64,000 nucleotides of DNA from Streptomyces sp. NBRC 110035 (GTDB lineage Bacteria > Actinomycetota > Actinomycetes > Streptomycetales > Streptomycetaceae): assembly GCF_000829695.1 (NCBI RefSeq), contig NZ_BBNN01000016.1:186001-250000 (forward strand), given 5' to 3'. Below, in pieces: positions 24,626 through 34,694 of this stretch (its first letter is position 1; the number at the start of each line of letters is the position of its first letter). The position numbers were made by a program, and so were the translations under genes. A model generated the notes under the pieces. That model saw only the letters and a list, made by a program, of their open reading frames with translations, ran no database searches and had not been told where the DNA came from.

Positions 24626-26268
24626 GGCTGCGGGACCGGAGGACCTGGGGCTGGCTGCCGGGGCGGCTGCGCTTCCGCGTCCTCGGGGTGGTCGACGTGG
24701 TGGCGCTGTGGACGCTGGTCGCCGTCCTGACGGGGGCCGGCGCGTGGTGGGGCCTGGACAGCCACCGGGAGCACCGCGACTTCTGCACCGGGGACCGGGA
24801 ACTGCGGCGGACGGCCCCCGGAGGGGAGTGCGTCGGCGTCACGGCCGAGGCCTACCCCTTCTCCCCGGACCTCACCGACGTACTGGGCCGGATCGCGGAA
24901 GAGAACGAGGCGGCGCGGAAGGCGGCCCGCACGTCGGGCAAGCCGTTGGTGAGCGTCGCCGTCGTCATGCCGTACACGTCCAGGACCCCCGGCGCCGCCA
25001 TGTCGAAGGAACTGATCCGGCACTCCCTCCAGGGCGCCTACGTGGCCCAGCGCAGCCACAACCACGGTCCCGCCACCGGCGACACCGCCATCCAGCTGCT
25101 CTTCGCCAACGTCGGCGAGGACCTGAGCCACTGGCGGACCGTGACCGAGGACCTGACCGCCCGGCGCGGCGGCGAGGCCCCGGTCGTCGCCGCCGTCGGC
25201 TTCCCCAACAGCGACACGGCCACGCTCGCCGCCGTGCGTGAGGGACTCGGACCGGCCAGGATCCCGTCGGTCAGCGCCGTGCTCAGTTCCCGCGACATGG
25301 AGCACCCCCACCTGTTCAAGGCCTCGCCCTCCACCGACCAGTTCGTCGACGCGCTCAAGCGCTACGTGAGCGCGAACAAGGTGGACCGGAAGAACACGTT
25401 CATGATCGCCGACGACCGCAACGACAACTACGTCGCCAACCTCCGCCGGGTCTTCCGCCGGGAGTTCGGAGCCGAGTACGGCATCACCACCGACGAGGTC
25501 CAGCGGCGCACCGAGACCTACCAGGGCATCAAGGGGCCGGTCCGGGGCACCCCGCAGATCTTCCGGCGGGCGGTGTCCGCGATGTGCGCGGTCGGCGCCA
25601 GAACGGTGTTCCTGGCCGGCCGGGACGCGGACCTGCCGCCCTTCCTGGAGACCATCGACCGCACCAGTTCCTGCATCCCGGGCCCCGACGACGAGCCGAT
25701 GCGCGTGCTGCGCGTCAGCACCGGCCGCGACCCGGTCACCGAGACGGCCGGGATACGCCGGATCGCCGAGCGCAACAACATCGAGATCGTGACCGCCGCC
25801 GCCGTGGACGCACCGCGCTGGCGCGCCGCCGCCGACGGCGACGAGCAGGTCCCCAGGGCCTTCGCCCGCTTCGACGAGTCCTACCACCGGTACTTCGGCC
25901 AGGAGGGACCCGACGCCCTCAACGACGGCTACGCCGTGATGCACCACGACGCCCTCACCGCGGTGGGCTCCGCCGTGGCCGCGGCCCGCGACAGCGACAT
26001 CAGCGTCGTGAACCACAACGACGTCCATGACGAACTGCGCCGGGGCAGCCCTCTGGAACACTGCGCCGCCGGGTGCGTGCCGGGCGCGAGCGGCGTCTTC
26101 ACGTTCGCGGACGAGAGCGTGGGGGCGGAACGGGAGAAGGCGGCGTCCGGCCTGTGGCCGGTGTGCAAGCCGGTCCCCGTGGTGACCTTCCCCGGAGAAC
26201 GCCGGGACCGGTCGTCGCTCTACCGCACCTACCAGGACCCGGGAGAATCCACCTGCCCACGCCCCTGA
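24622..26268 (+). CDS. Membrane-anchored periplasmic-binding-like sensor protein
   Basis: 548 residues. One membrane segment (about 23-45, LGVVDVVALWTLVAVLTGAG) anchors the protein, leaving over 490 residues outside. That part has the fold signature of type 1 periplasmic binding proteins: SVAVVMPYTSRTPGA, VVAAVGFPNSDTATLAAV, IPSVSAVLSSRDMEHPHLFK and ASPSTDQFVDALKRYV. Six or more cysteines suggest disulfides. The family normally feeds an ABC permease or acts as a receptor domain; no permease is nearby and there is no lipobox. It is the last gene of the operon and overlaps the NTPase gene. The best reading is an extracellular ligand sensor for that NTPase. Confidence 0.75.
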   Translation: MRLRDRRTWGWLPGRLRFRVLGVVDVVALWTLVAVLTGAGAWWGLDSHREHRDFCTGDRELRRTAPGGECVGVTAEAYPFSPDLTDVLGRIAEENEAARKAARTSGKPLVSVAVVMPYTSRTPGAAMSKELIRHSLQGAYVAQRSHNHGPATGDTAIQLLFANVGEDLSHWRTVTEDLTARRGGEAPVVAAVGFPNSDTATLAAVREGLGPARIPSVSAVLSSRDMEHPHLFKASPSTDQFVDALKRYVSANKVDRKNTFMIADDRNDNYVANLRRVFRREFGAEYGITTDEVQRRTETYQGIKGPVRGTPQIFRRAVSAMCAVGARTVFLAGRDADLPPFLETIDRTSSCIPGPDDEPMRVLRVSTGRDPVTETAGIRRIAERNNIEIVTAAAVDAPRWRAAADGDEQVPRAFARFDESYHRYFGQEGPDALNDGYAVMHHDALTAVGSAVAAARDSDISVVNHNDVHDELRRGSPLEHCAAGCVPGASGVFTFADESVGAEREKAASGLWPVCKPVPVVTFPGERRDRSSLYRTYQDPGESTCPRP

Positions 26269-26469
26269 ATGCCCCACCGGTCCCCGCCTGTCCACCCCTT
26301 CCCGGCCCCGGGCACGTGACGCGGGGCGCTCGCCCGGCGCAGGGAAGGCTTCGTCGACGCGCTGGGCGAGGGTGGTTCGTCCGCCGTGCACCTCGTCGGC
26401 ACTCTGCCGACCCCCCCCACGCCGAACACCGTCGTGCGGCGGGACGACCTCGAGGGGCGGGACGACGTC

Positions 26470-26498
26470 GGGGCGCGGCCCATGGAGGACCGCGCCCC
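26470..26498. terminator. Bidirectional hairpin between convergent genes
   Basis: Perfect 9-base arms GGGGCGCGG (26470-26478) and CCGCGCCCC (26490-26498), 11-base loop, between the sensor gene and the MerR gene. Confidence 0.65.
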
Positions 26499-26524
26499 CC
26501 GACCCGGACCAGGACCGAAGCGGG

Positions 26525-26938
26525 TCAGGCGCCCGAGTGGGCGTCCGTCTGCAGGCGGCGGCGCAGGGTGGAGGCGAAGTCCTCGGCCATCTCCAGCCGG
26601 GCCCGCAGGTTCTCGCAGCGTGCGTCGGCCACCTTGCGGTAGGAGTCCAGCCGCTCCCGCAGGCGCTCGAGCTCTCTGTCAGCGGGCGGGTCGTCGGTGG
26701 CGGCGAGCCGGTCGGTGATCTCCAGCAGGTCCCGCATCTCCTCCAGGGAGAAGTCCAGCGGCTTCATCCGGCGGATCACCATCAGCCGCGCCACGTCGGC
26801 CTCCGCGTACAGCCGGAAGCCGCCCTTGCTGCGCGCCGAGGGAATGACCAGGCCCACTTCCTCGTAGTGCCGGATGGTGCGCAGCGACAGACCGGTCCGC
26901 TCGGCCACCTCGCCGATCTGCATGTGCCGCTCGCTCAT
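26525..26938 (-). CDS. MerR-family transcriptional regulator
   Basis: 137 residues. The N-terminal MerR winged helix is plain: MQIGEVAERTGLSLRTIRHY followed by EEVGLVIPSARSKGGFRLY. A dimerisation coiled coil follows (about 85-125). The C-terminal part has a single cysteine (DARCENL), so a metal- or redox-sensing site is not evident. MerR proteins twist promoters with long spacers, often that of the divergent gene. The divergent neighbour is a SulP anion transporter, 404 bases away start to start, making it a likely target. Confidence 0.85.
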   Translation of the reverse strand: MSERHMQIGEVAERTGLSLRTIRHYEEVGLVIPSARSKGGFRLYAEADVARLMVIRRMKPLDFSLEEMRDLLEITDRLAATDDPPADRELERLRERLDSYRKVADARCENLRARLEMAEDFASTLRRRLQTDAHSGA

Positions 26939-26981
26939 CGCCGCACCTTCTCCTTCACATCTCCGCCTGTTTGAGGAATCG

Positions 26982-26993
26982 TCAAGTTCTTGA
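26982..26993. promoter_or_regulatory. Short inverted repeat in the merR-sulP intergenic region
   Basis: TCAAG-TT-CTTGA, 44 bases upstream of the MerR start, the only clear dyad close to either gene in 26939-27342. A TACAGT -10-like hexamer for the SulP gene lies at 27081-27086, which would give a leader of about 250 bases. Confidence 0.35.
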
Positions 26994-27342
26994 GTCTACG
27001 TGAGAACAATCACAGGATCCTGGGGGCTGTTTACCTTCTTTTCACAAGTCGACAAACCGCACCCTCCCCTTACGTCGGGGTACAGTTTCCTCTGTGCCCG
27101 TCCCCGCCGTCCAGCGCGTGGCAGGGGCGCAACCGCCGTAGCGAGGCCCCGACCGGGCCCGGACGGCACCCGAAGACTTCCGGGCAATGATGCCCGACCG
27201 GCAGCCGTGGGGTTGCCGCCCTGTCCGGCACGGCTCCCGCCGAGGCGGCCGGACCGCCGAAGAGTCCGCACCTCGCGGGATCGGTACGACGCGCGTGTGC
27301 GTCCAGCGGTATGGACGTGTGCGCCCGAACAGGAACGGTTGC

Positions 27343-28845
27343 ATGTCCTCACCGCTGTCCGCGGCCCTCAGGCCGCGCATGTCCAAGCCCGACTGGCTGG
27401 CCTCCCCGAAGACCCTCCGTACCGAGGTGCTGGCCGGGCTCGTGGTGGCCCTGGCCCTGATCCCGGAGGCCATCTCCTTCTCGATCATCGCCGGTGTCGA
27501 TCCCGGCGTCGGCCTGTTCGCCTCGTTCACCATGGCCGTCGTCATCTCCGTCGTGGGTGGCCGCAAGGCGATGATCTCCGCCGCCACCGGTGCGATCGCC
27601 CTGGTCATCGCCCCTCTCAACCGCGAGCACGGGCTGGGCTACCTGGTCGCCGCCGTCATCCTGGCCGGTGTCTTCCAGATCATCCTGGGCGCGCTCGGCG
27701 TGGCGAAGCTGATGCGCTTCGTGCCCCGCTCGGTGATGGTCGGCTTCGTCAACGCGCTCGCCGTTCTGATCTTCATGGCCCAGGTGCCGGAGATGCGCGA
27801 CGTCCCCTGGGCGGTCTACCCGCTCGTCGTCGCGGGTCTGGCCCTGATGGTGTTCTTCCCGAAGGTCACGACGGTGATTCCGGCGCCGCTGGTCTCCATC
27901 GTCGTGCTGACCGTCATCACGGTGGCCGCCGGCATCGCGGTCCCCTCGGTCGGCGACAAGGGCGAACTGCCGTCCTCCCTGCCCGTGCCGGGCCTGCCGG
28001 ACGCCCCCCTCACCATGGACACCCTCACCACCGTCGCCCCCTACGCCTTCGCCATGGCGCTGGTGGGCCTGATGGAGTCGCTGATGACGGCCAAACTGGT
28101 CGACGACATCACCGACACCCACTCCAACAAGACCCGCGAGTCCGTCGGCCAGGGCGTCGCCAACATCGTCACCGGCTTCTTCGGCGGCATGGGCGGCTGC
28201 GCCATGATCGGCCAGACGATGATCAACGTACGGGTCTCCGGCGCCCGCACCCGCCTGTCCACCTTCCTCGCGGGCACGTTCCTGATGGTGCTGTGCATCG
28301 TCTTCGGTCCGGTCGTCTCCGACATCCCCATGGCCGCCCTCGTGGCCGTCATGATCATGGTGTCGGTCGCCACCTTCGACTGGCACTCCATCCGGCCCAG
28401 GACACTCGAGCGCATGCCGCTGGGCGAGACCCTCGTCATGGCGACCACGGTGGTCGTCGTGGTCACCACCCACAACCTCGCCATCGGCGTCGTCGTCGGC
28501 ACCATCGCCGCGATGGTCGTCTTCGCCAAGCGGGTGGCGCACCTGGCCAACGTCTCCGGGGTGGTCGACCCCGACGGCAAGCAGGTCGTCTACTCGGTCA
28601 CCGGTGAACTGTTCTTCGCCTCCTCCAACGACCTCGTCTACCAGTTCGACTACAAGAACGACCCGGACGACGTGGTGATCGACCTGTCCGGCACCCACGT
28701 CTGGGACGCCTCCTCCGTCGCGGCCCTGGACGCCATCGAGACCAAGTACGCCCAGCGCGGCAAGAAGGTCACCATCGTCGGCCTCAACGAACCCAGCGCC
28801 GACATGCACCAGCGCCTCGCCGGACAACTCACCGGCGGCCACTGA
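27343..28845 (+). CDS. SulP-family anion transporter with STAS domain
   Basis: 500 residues from the ATG at 27343 (AGGAA eight bases upstream); an ATG at 27379 is possible. The protein has about ten to twelve membrane segments with the SulP hallmarks TEVLAGLVVALALIPEAISF and GFFGGMGGCAMIGQTMINV. The C-terminal STAS domain (about 395-495) shows VIDLSGTHVWDASSVAALD. SulP proteins carry sulfate, bicarbonate or dicarboxylates across the cell membrane; the substrate cannot be assigned from sequence. It is divergent from the MerR gene. Confidence 0.85.
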   Translation: MSSPLSAALRPRMSKPDWLASPKTLRTEVLAGLVVALALIPEAISFSIIAGVDPGVGLFASFTMAVVISVVGGRKAMISAATGAIALVIAPLNREHGLGYLVAAVILAGVFQIILGALGVAKLMRFVPRSVMVGFVNALAVLIFMAQVPEMRDVPWAVYPLVVAGLALMVFFPKVTTVIPAPLVSIVVLTVITVAAGIAVPSVGDKGELPSSLPVPGLPDAPLTMDTLTTVAPYAFAMALVGLMESLMTAKLVDDITDTHSNKTRESVGQGVANIVTGFFGGMGGCAMIGQTMINVRVSGARTRLSTFLAGTFLMVLCIVFGPVVSDIPMAALVAVMIMVSVATFDWHSIRPRTLERMPLGETLVMATTVVVVVTTHNLAIGVVVGTIAAMVVFAKRVAHLANVSGVVDPDGKQVVYSVTGELFFASSNDLVYQFDYKNDPDDVVIDLSGTHVWDASSVAALDAIETKYAQRGKKVTIVGLNEPSADMHQRLAGQLTGGH

Positions 28846-28856
28846 CGGGCAGCGCG

Positions 28857-28900
28857 GCCGTCCTGCCTGCCGCTGATCACGGAGCGGCGGGGCAGGCGGC
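28857..28900. terminator. Imperfect hairpin between convergent genes
   Basis: Arms of 15 paired bases with small bulges: GCCG, CTGCC and GCCGCT pair with AGCGGC, GGCAG and CGGC. It begins 11 bases after the SulP stop. Confidence 0.5.
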
Positions 28901-29049
28901 CCTCGGCGTGCGGACCGGGGCGTCTGCCCGCACCGGCCCGACGAGCTCGCGGGCGGCCCGCCGTCCGCGGACGGAAGGGCCGCCCGACGGGGGAGGCGCC
29001 CCGGGCGGCCCGTGGACCCTCTTACCGCGTGCCCGTCACTACGTGCCCG

Positions 29050-29778
29050 TCACCGCGTGCCTGTTCTCGTGCCGGCCACATAGACGGTGTTGGCCGACGT
29101 ACCGCCCTGCAGGGGATGGGTGAACTCGACGACGTGGGCCGCCGACTCCGCGAAGACCTCGGTGAGCGCGGAGACGAACTGCTCGTCGGGCGGATCGTTC
29201 GACCACAGGGCGAACACACCGCCGGGACGGAGGTGTCCGGCGAGAGCGCGGAGCCCGGGCGGACGGTAGAGCGCGGCGTGGCGCGGGTGGAGCACCTCGC
29301 GCGGCGAGTGGTCCACGTCCAGCAGGATGGCGTGGAACCGGAGGTCCGGTTCCGCCGGGTCCAGTCCGCCGGCGCCGGCGGCCATCGCGAAGAAGTCGCC
29401 GTGGACCAGGCGGCAGCGGGAATCCGACGCCAGCCCGGCCCCGAGGGGGACCAGGCCCCGCTGGTGCCAGCCGATGACTTCCGCGAGCGCGTCGATCACC
29501 GTGAGCCTGCGGACGCGGGGGTCGTCCAATGCCGCCCGGGCGGTGTGTCCGAGTCCCAGTCCGCCGACGGCGACGTCCAGTGCGGTGTCCGGCAGCTCGG
29601 CCAGCCCCAGCTCCGCCAGCGCGATCTCGCCGGCGGTGAAGAGGCTGGACATCAAGAACTCGTCGCCGAGCTTGACCTCGTACACGTCCTCGCCCGAGAC
29701 CGGATGGCGGCGCCGTCGCAGGCTGACCTCACCGATCGGTGTCTCCTGCCAGTCGAGCTCCTCGAAGCGCGGACTCAT
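29050..29778 (-). CDS. Spermidine-synthase-like SAM-fold protein
   Basis: 242 residues from the ATG at 29778 (AAGGTGG ribosome site). The core has the nucleotide-binding glycine loop of spermidine synthase-like proteins (LDVAVGGLGLGHTARAAL), an acidic strand end (RRLTVIDALAEVIGWH) and a catalytic-like Asp loop (HAILLDVDHSPREVL). Actinomycete members of this group are not proven polyamine synthases, and there is no decarboxylase gene nearby. A methyltransferase-like or aminopropyltransferase activity is possible; the substrate is unknown. Confidence 0.7.
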   Translation of the reverse strand: MSPRFEELDWQETPIGEVSLRRRRHPVSGEDVYEVKLGDEFLMSSLFTAGEIALAELGLAELPDTALDVAVGGLGLGHTARAALDDPRVRRLTVIDALAEVIGWHQRGLVPLGAGLASDSRCRLVHGDFFAMAAGAGGLDPAEPDLRFHAILLDVDHSPREVLHPRHAALYRPPGLRALAGHLRPGGVFALWSNDPPDEQFVSALTEVFAESAAHVVEFTHPLQGGTSANTVYVAGTRTGTR

Positions 29779-29878
29779 CCGTCCACCTTTCCGATGTCCG
29801 TCGGGCACAGGGTGCGGTGCTGCTGCCGCGAGGGTGCCTGGTGGCCCCCGCCGGTGGCCGGGCGGGGGCGCGGCCTGG

Positions 29879-31564
<1,686 letters not shown>

Positions 31565-31570
31565 ATTCCG

Positions 31571-31576
31571 ACGTTA
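31571..31576 (-). promoter_or_regulatory. -10 element for leaderless RNase J transcript
   Basis: TAACGT on the minus strand ends seven bases before the ATG at 31564, so transcription would begin at or beside the start codon. No clear -35 was found. Confidence 0.4.
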
Positions 31577-31731
31577 GCCGAGCGTCTGCCGGGACGGTTC
31601 CCCGCCTGCCCCGTGGAGCGCGAAACCAGGCGCGCGGAGCACGCCCGGGAAGGGCGGGGACCGGGGGTGTCGTCCGCGCCTGGTCCGAAGTGTACGGCGT
31701 CGTCCCTCGGGGCTGCCCTCGGGCAGCGATC

Positions 31732-31763
31732 GGTAACCTGACCTGACGTTAGGGTAGGTTACC
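31732..31763. promoter_or_regulatory. Inverted repeat GGTAACCT-N16-AGGTTACC upstream of prfC
   Basis: Perfect 8-base arms at 31732-31739 and 31756-31763. The inner bases include ACCTGACCTGACGTTAGG. The dyad lies about midway in the 508-base gap between the divergent RNase J and prfC genes. It partly resembles an iron box (12 of 19 positions in one alignment) but not enough to call one. Confidence 0.45.
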
Positions 31764-31807
31764 GGTTCGGTGAGAGAGTGGGTACGCGAGGCGAGGCGGC
31801 GCGGCGT

Positions 31808-32076
31808 ATGCGGCCGCCGGACCTCTGCCTGGAGGACGTACGGACTGTTCTGGAACTGCCGGAGGGTTTCCCGCCGACGGTTCGCCCTTGCCGGGCAGTG
31901 ACAGCGAAGCACACGAGAAACTGGTGACACGGTTGCGCACGTACTGGGTCGAAGCCGATGCGCGGTGTGAGGACCCGCGTCGGCAGTCGGGGCAGGCGGA
32001 GGAGTCCGCCCGTTTCCCGCACGGGTCCCCGGCCCGGCCTGCGGAGGCCGCGGCGGACGCGGAGGCGGTGCGATGA
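31808..32076 (+). pseudogene. Two coupled short ORFs, possible Uma2 (DUF820) remnant
   Basis: ORF A (31808-31927, 39 residues) begins MRPPDLCLEDVRTVLELPEG. That resembles the N-terminus of Uma2/DUF820 family proteins, which typically read DVRTVLELPEGFRAEI. ORF B (GTG 31924 to 32076, 50 residues) overlaps A by GTGA and overlaps prfC by ATGA. If read across a frameshift (LPGSDSEAHEKLVTRL in the B frame) the two pieces look like one decayed gene. Third-position GC is lower than in neighbours. Alternatively, the chain of overlaps may be a translational lead-in to prfC. Both readings are inference. Confidence 0.4.
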
Positions 32077-33674
32077 GTTCCCCCCAGGACCTGGCGGCCC
32101 CCGAGGCGGCCCGGCGGCGGACGTTCGCGGTGATCAGTCACCCGGACGCGGGCAAGTCCACGCTGACCGAGGCCCTCGCCCTGCACGCGCAGGCCATCAC
32201 CGAGGCGGGCGCGGTGCACGGCAAGGCCGGGCGGCGCGGGGTGGCGTCGGACTGGATGGAGATCGAGAAGGCCCGCGGGATCTCGGTGACCTCGGCGGTG
32301 CTGCAGTTCGCGCACCGCGGGTGTGTGCTGAACCTGCTGGACACTCCCGGTCACGCGGACTTCTCCGAGGACACCTACCGGGTGCTGGCGGCGGTGGACT
32401 GCGCGGTGATGCTCGTGGACGCGGCCAAGGGCCTGGAGGAGCAGACCCGCAAGCTGTTCGACGTCTGCCGGCACCGCGGCATTCCGGTGATCACGTTCAT
32501 CAACAAGTGGGACCGTCCCGGACGCGACGCCCTGGAGCTTCTCGACGAGATCGAGCGGGAGTTCCGCCTCCGGCCCACCCCCGTCACCTGGCCGGTCGGG
32601 GAGGCCGGACACCTGCGCGGGCTGATCGACGTACGCGAGCCGGGGCGGATGCTGCGCTACACCCGTACGCCCGGCGGCGCGCACGAGGCGACCGAGGAAG
32701 CCGTCCCGGCCCGCCAGGCCGCGCTGGAAGAGGGCGCGGACTGGGGCGAGGCGCTCGAGGAACTGGACCTGCTGCAGGCCGACGGCGCCGTCCACGACCA
32801 GGAGGAGTTCCTGGCGGGCCGGACCACGCCGGTGTTCTTCGGCGCGGCGGTCTCCAACATCGGGGTGCGGCTGCTGCTGGACGCCGTCGTCGACCTCGCC
32901 CCGCCGCCCGGCCCGCGCGAGCTGGAGGGCGGGGGGACCCGGCCGGTGGACGCGCCGTTCTCGGGGCTGGTGTTCAAGGTGCAGGCCAACATGGACCCCG
33001 CTCACCGTGACCGGATCGCGTTCATGCGGGTCTGCTCGGGCGTCTTCGAGCGGGGCATGACCGTCACCCGTGCCGCCTCCGGCAAGCCGTTCGCCACCAA
33101 GTACGCGCACAGCGTCTTCGGACAGGACCGCTCCGTGGTCGACGTCGCCTACCCCGGCGACGTGGTCGGCCTGGGCAACGCCGCCGTCCTGCGCGTCGGC
33201 GACACCCTCCACACCGGCCGGCCGGCCGTGTTCCCGCCGATGCCGACCTTCGCGCCCGAGCACTTCGCGGTGGTCCGGCCGGTCGACCTGTCCCGCTCCA
33301 AGCAGTTCCGGCGCGGCATCGCCCAGCTGGACGAGGAGGGTGTGGTCCAGGTCCTGGCCTCCGACCTGCGCGGAGACCAGGCGCCCGTGCTCGCGGCCGT
33401 GGGACCCATGCAGTTCGACGTCGTCACCACACGCATGGCCGGCGAGTTCTCCGCCGCCGTGAGACTGGAGATGCTGCCGTACCACCTGGCCCGGGCCACC
33501 GACGCCGCCGGCGCCGAGGCGCTCAACCGCTCCCGCATCGTCAAGGGCGAAGCCCTCACCCGCATCAGGGACAAGGCCCAGCTCGCCCTCTTCCCCGACC
33601 GCTGGCAGGCCAACTCCTTCCAGCGGGAGTTCCCCGACGCACTGCTGGAGCACCTCGTCGCGGCCCACGACTGA
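32073..33674 (+). CDS. prfC: Peptide chain release factor 3
   Basis: 533 residues, close to the 529 of E. coli RF3. The GTPase motifs are SHPDAGKST (G1), LLDTPGHADF (G3) and FINKWDRPGRD (G4). The RF3-specific effector sequence KARGISVTSAVLQF and a C-terminal domain ending in FPDRWQANSFQREFPD are present. RF3 is a cytosolic GTPase that recycles RF1/RF2 from the ribosome after peptide release. Its ATG overlaps the stop of a short upstream frame. It is isolated from other translation genes. Confidence 0.92.
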   Translation: MSSPQDLAAPEAARRRTFAVISHPDAGKSTLTEALALHAQAITEAGAVHGKAGRRGVASDWMEIEKARGISVTSAVLQFAHRGCVLNLLDTPGHADFSEDTYRVLAAVDCAVMLVDAAKGLEEQTRKLFDVCRHRGIPVITFINKWDRPGRDALELLDEIEREFRLRPTPVTWPVGEAGHLRGLIDVREPGRMLRYTRTPGGAHEATEEAVPARQAALEEGADWGEALEELDLLQADGAVHDQEEFLAGRTTPVFFGAAVSNIGVRLLLDAVVDLAPPPGPRELEGGGTRPVDAPFSGLVFKVQANMDPAHRDRIAFMRVCSGVFERGMTVTRAASGKPFATKYAHSVFGQDRSVVDVAYPGDVVGLGNAAVLRVGDTLHTGRPAVFPPMPTFAPEHFAVVRPVDLSRSKQFRRGIAQLDEEGVVQVLASDLRGDQAPVLAAVGPMQFDVVTTRMAGEFSAAVRLEMLPYHLARATDAAGAEALNRSRIVKGEALTRIRDKAQLALFPDRWQANSFQREFPDALLEHLVAAHD

Positions 33675-33733
33675 CCAGCGGGCCGGGGGCGCCCACACCG
33701 TCACGAGCGCCGCCGGCGCCCCCGGCCACGACC

Positions 33734-34096
33734 TCACCGGGACCTACGGCCCGGCCCCCGCCGCCCTGCCGGTCGCCGCCGCGCCCGCTGTCCCGTTGCC
33801 GCGACGCGGGTACGCAGTCGGATCCGGCCTTCGAGGGCGGGCAGCGCGGCGAGCGGGCCGAGCAGGCGGGTCGCGAGTTCGGGTCCGGTGGGGCAGCCGG
33901 GCCGGGAACGTTCACGCGGCGGCAGGACCTCCAGGCAGGTGGTCCACCAGACGGTCCCGACGGTCTCGGTGAAGATCCCGGGGAGCCCGGCCGCACGCGT
34001 CGAGGCAGCCTGCGCCCGCCAGTCGTCCGCGAGCGTGACCAGCAGGACGGTTCCGCCGTTCGTGAGGTGTTTCGGGGAAGGCCGCCGGTGACGTCC
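33734..34096 (-). pseudogene. Unidentified gene remnant without a start codon
   Basis: One minus-strand frame is open for about 120 codons but has no ATG, GTG or TTG near its beginning. It has strongly GC-biased third positions and reads like real protein: NGGTVLLVTLADDWRAQAAS, LPGIFTETVGTVWWTTCLEV, then GPELATRLLGPLAALPALEG. It ends at TGA (33734-33736). The sequence on both sides is not coding in any frame. I interpret it as an internal piece of a lost gene; the family was not identified. It accounts for most of the 540-base gap after prfC. Confidence 0.45.
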
Positions 34097-34214
34097 GGCC
34101 GCGGGTGACCGCCGTTGCGCCGCCGTGGCCGGCGCTCGGCGGACACCCGCTGACTGACCGGCACGCTTCAGGTGGCACTCCCCGCGACGGGGCGGCGCGC
34201 GTGCTCGTCCGGAG

Positions 34215-34694
34215 TCATCCCCGGTCCTCCGACGAGGGATAGATCCGCCACAGCTGGGAGAGGTTCGGCCCGCCCCACATGCGGGTCAGGCCCACCAGCC
34301 GGTCGTTGCCCTGAAGGTGGTCCGCGATGGCCAGGGCGTAGCGCGGGTGCACGACCGAGACCATGTAGAAGTCATTGCCCCGCTCCGCGTGGGAGACCAG
34401 CCGCCAGTGCTGGCTGAGGCTGTCCGTGCGTTCTCGGAGGGTCACGGTGTCGGGCGGGTTGGCCCCCGCGGTGAGACAGCGGTGGTTGGCGTACGACTCG
34501 ATGCGCACGGTGCCGTCGGCGTTCTGCCGCAGGAACCACCGGTGCGAGGAGTTGTCCTTGGCGAACGGGTCCTGTGCCCAGGTCTGGGTGTGGTTGCCGA
34601 CGCCGTCGTGCCAGTCGTTGCACATGAAATAGGTGCCGGTGACGTGGTGGGTCATCGTCACCGATCCGCCCGCGAGCAGTACGAGGTCCGTCAA
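34215..34694 (-). CDS. Ricin-like beta-trefoil protein
   Basis: 159 residues from a TTG with GAGGAG seven bases upstream; an ATG 13 codons in is the alternative. There are three repeats with Trp near the end (HRWFLRQNADGTVRIES, SQHWRLV, LSQLWRIYP), typical of ricin-B or RICIN-like trefoils, plus cysteines in MCNDW and HRCL. It has no signal peptide, so the protein probably stays in the cytosol, unlike most secreted RICIN domains of this genus. Ligand unknown. It stands alone between regions of degraded sequence. Confidence 0.65.
   Translation of the reverse strand: MTDLVLLAGGSVTMTHHVTGTYFMCNDWHDGVGNHTQTWAQDPFAKDNSSHRWFLRQNADGTVRIESYANHRCLTAGANPPDTVTLRERTDSLSQHWRLVSHAERGNDFYMVSVVHPRYALAIADHLQGNDRLVGLTRMWGGPNLSQLWRIYPSSEDRG

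Noticed and set aside
22723..26268. An 1181-codon frame that fuses a shadow of the NTPase gene to the sensor gene
   Set aside because: The portion before 24622 is Arg/Pro-rich noise; the real sensor starts at the ATG overlapping the NTPase stop.
31751..31769. Iron box upstream of prfC (TTAGGGTAGGTTACCGGTT)
   Set aside because: Only about 12 of 19 positions fit and the second arm is lost; the longer GGTAACCT dyad explains the similarity better.
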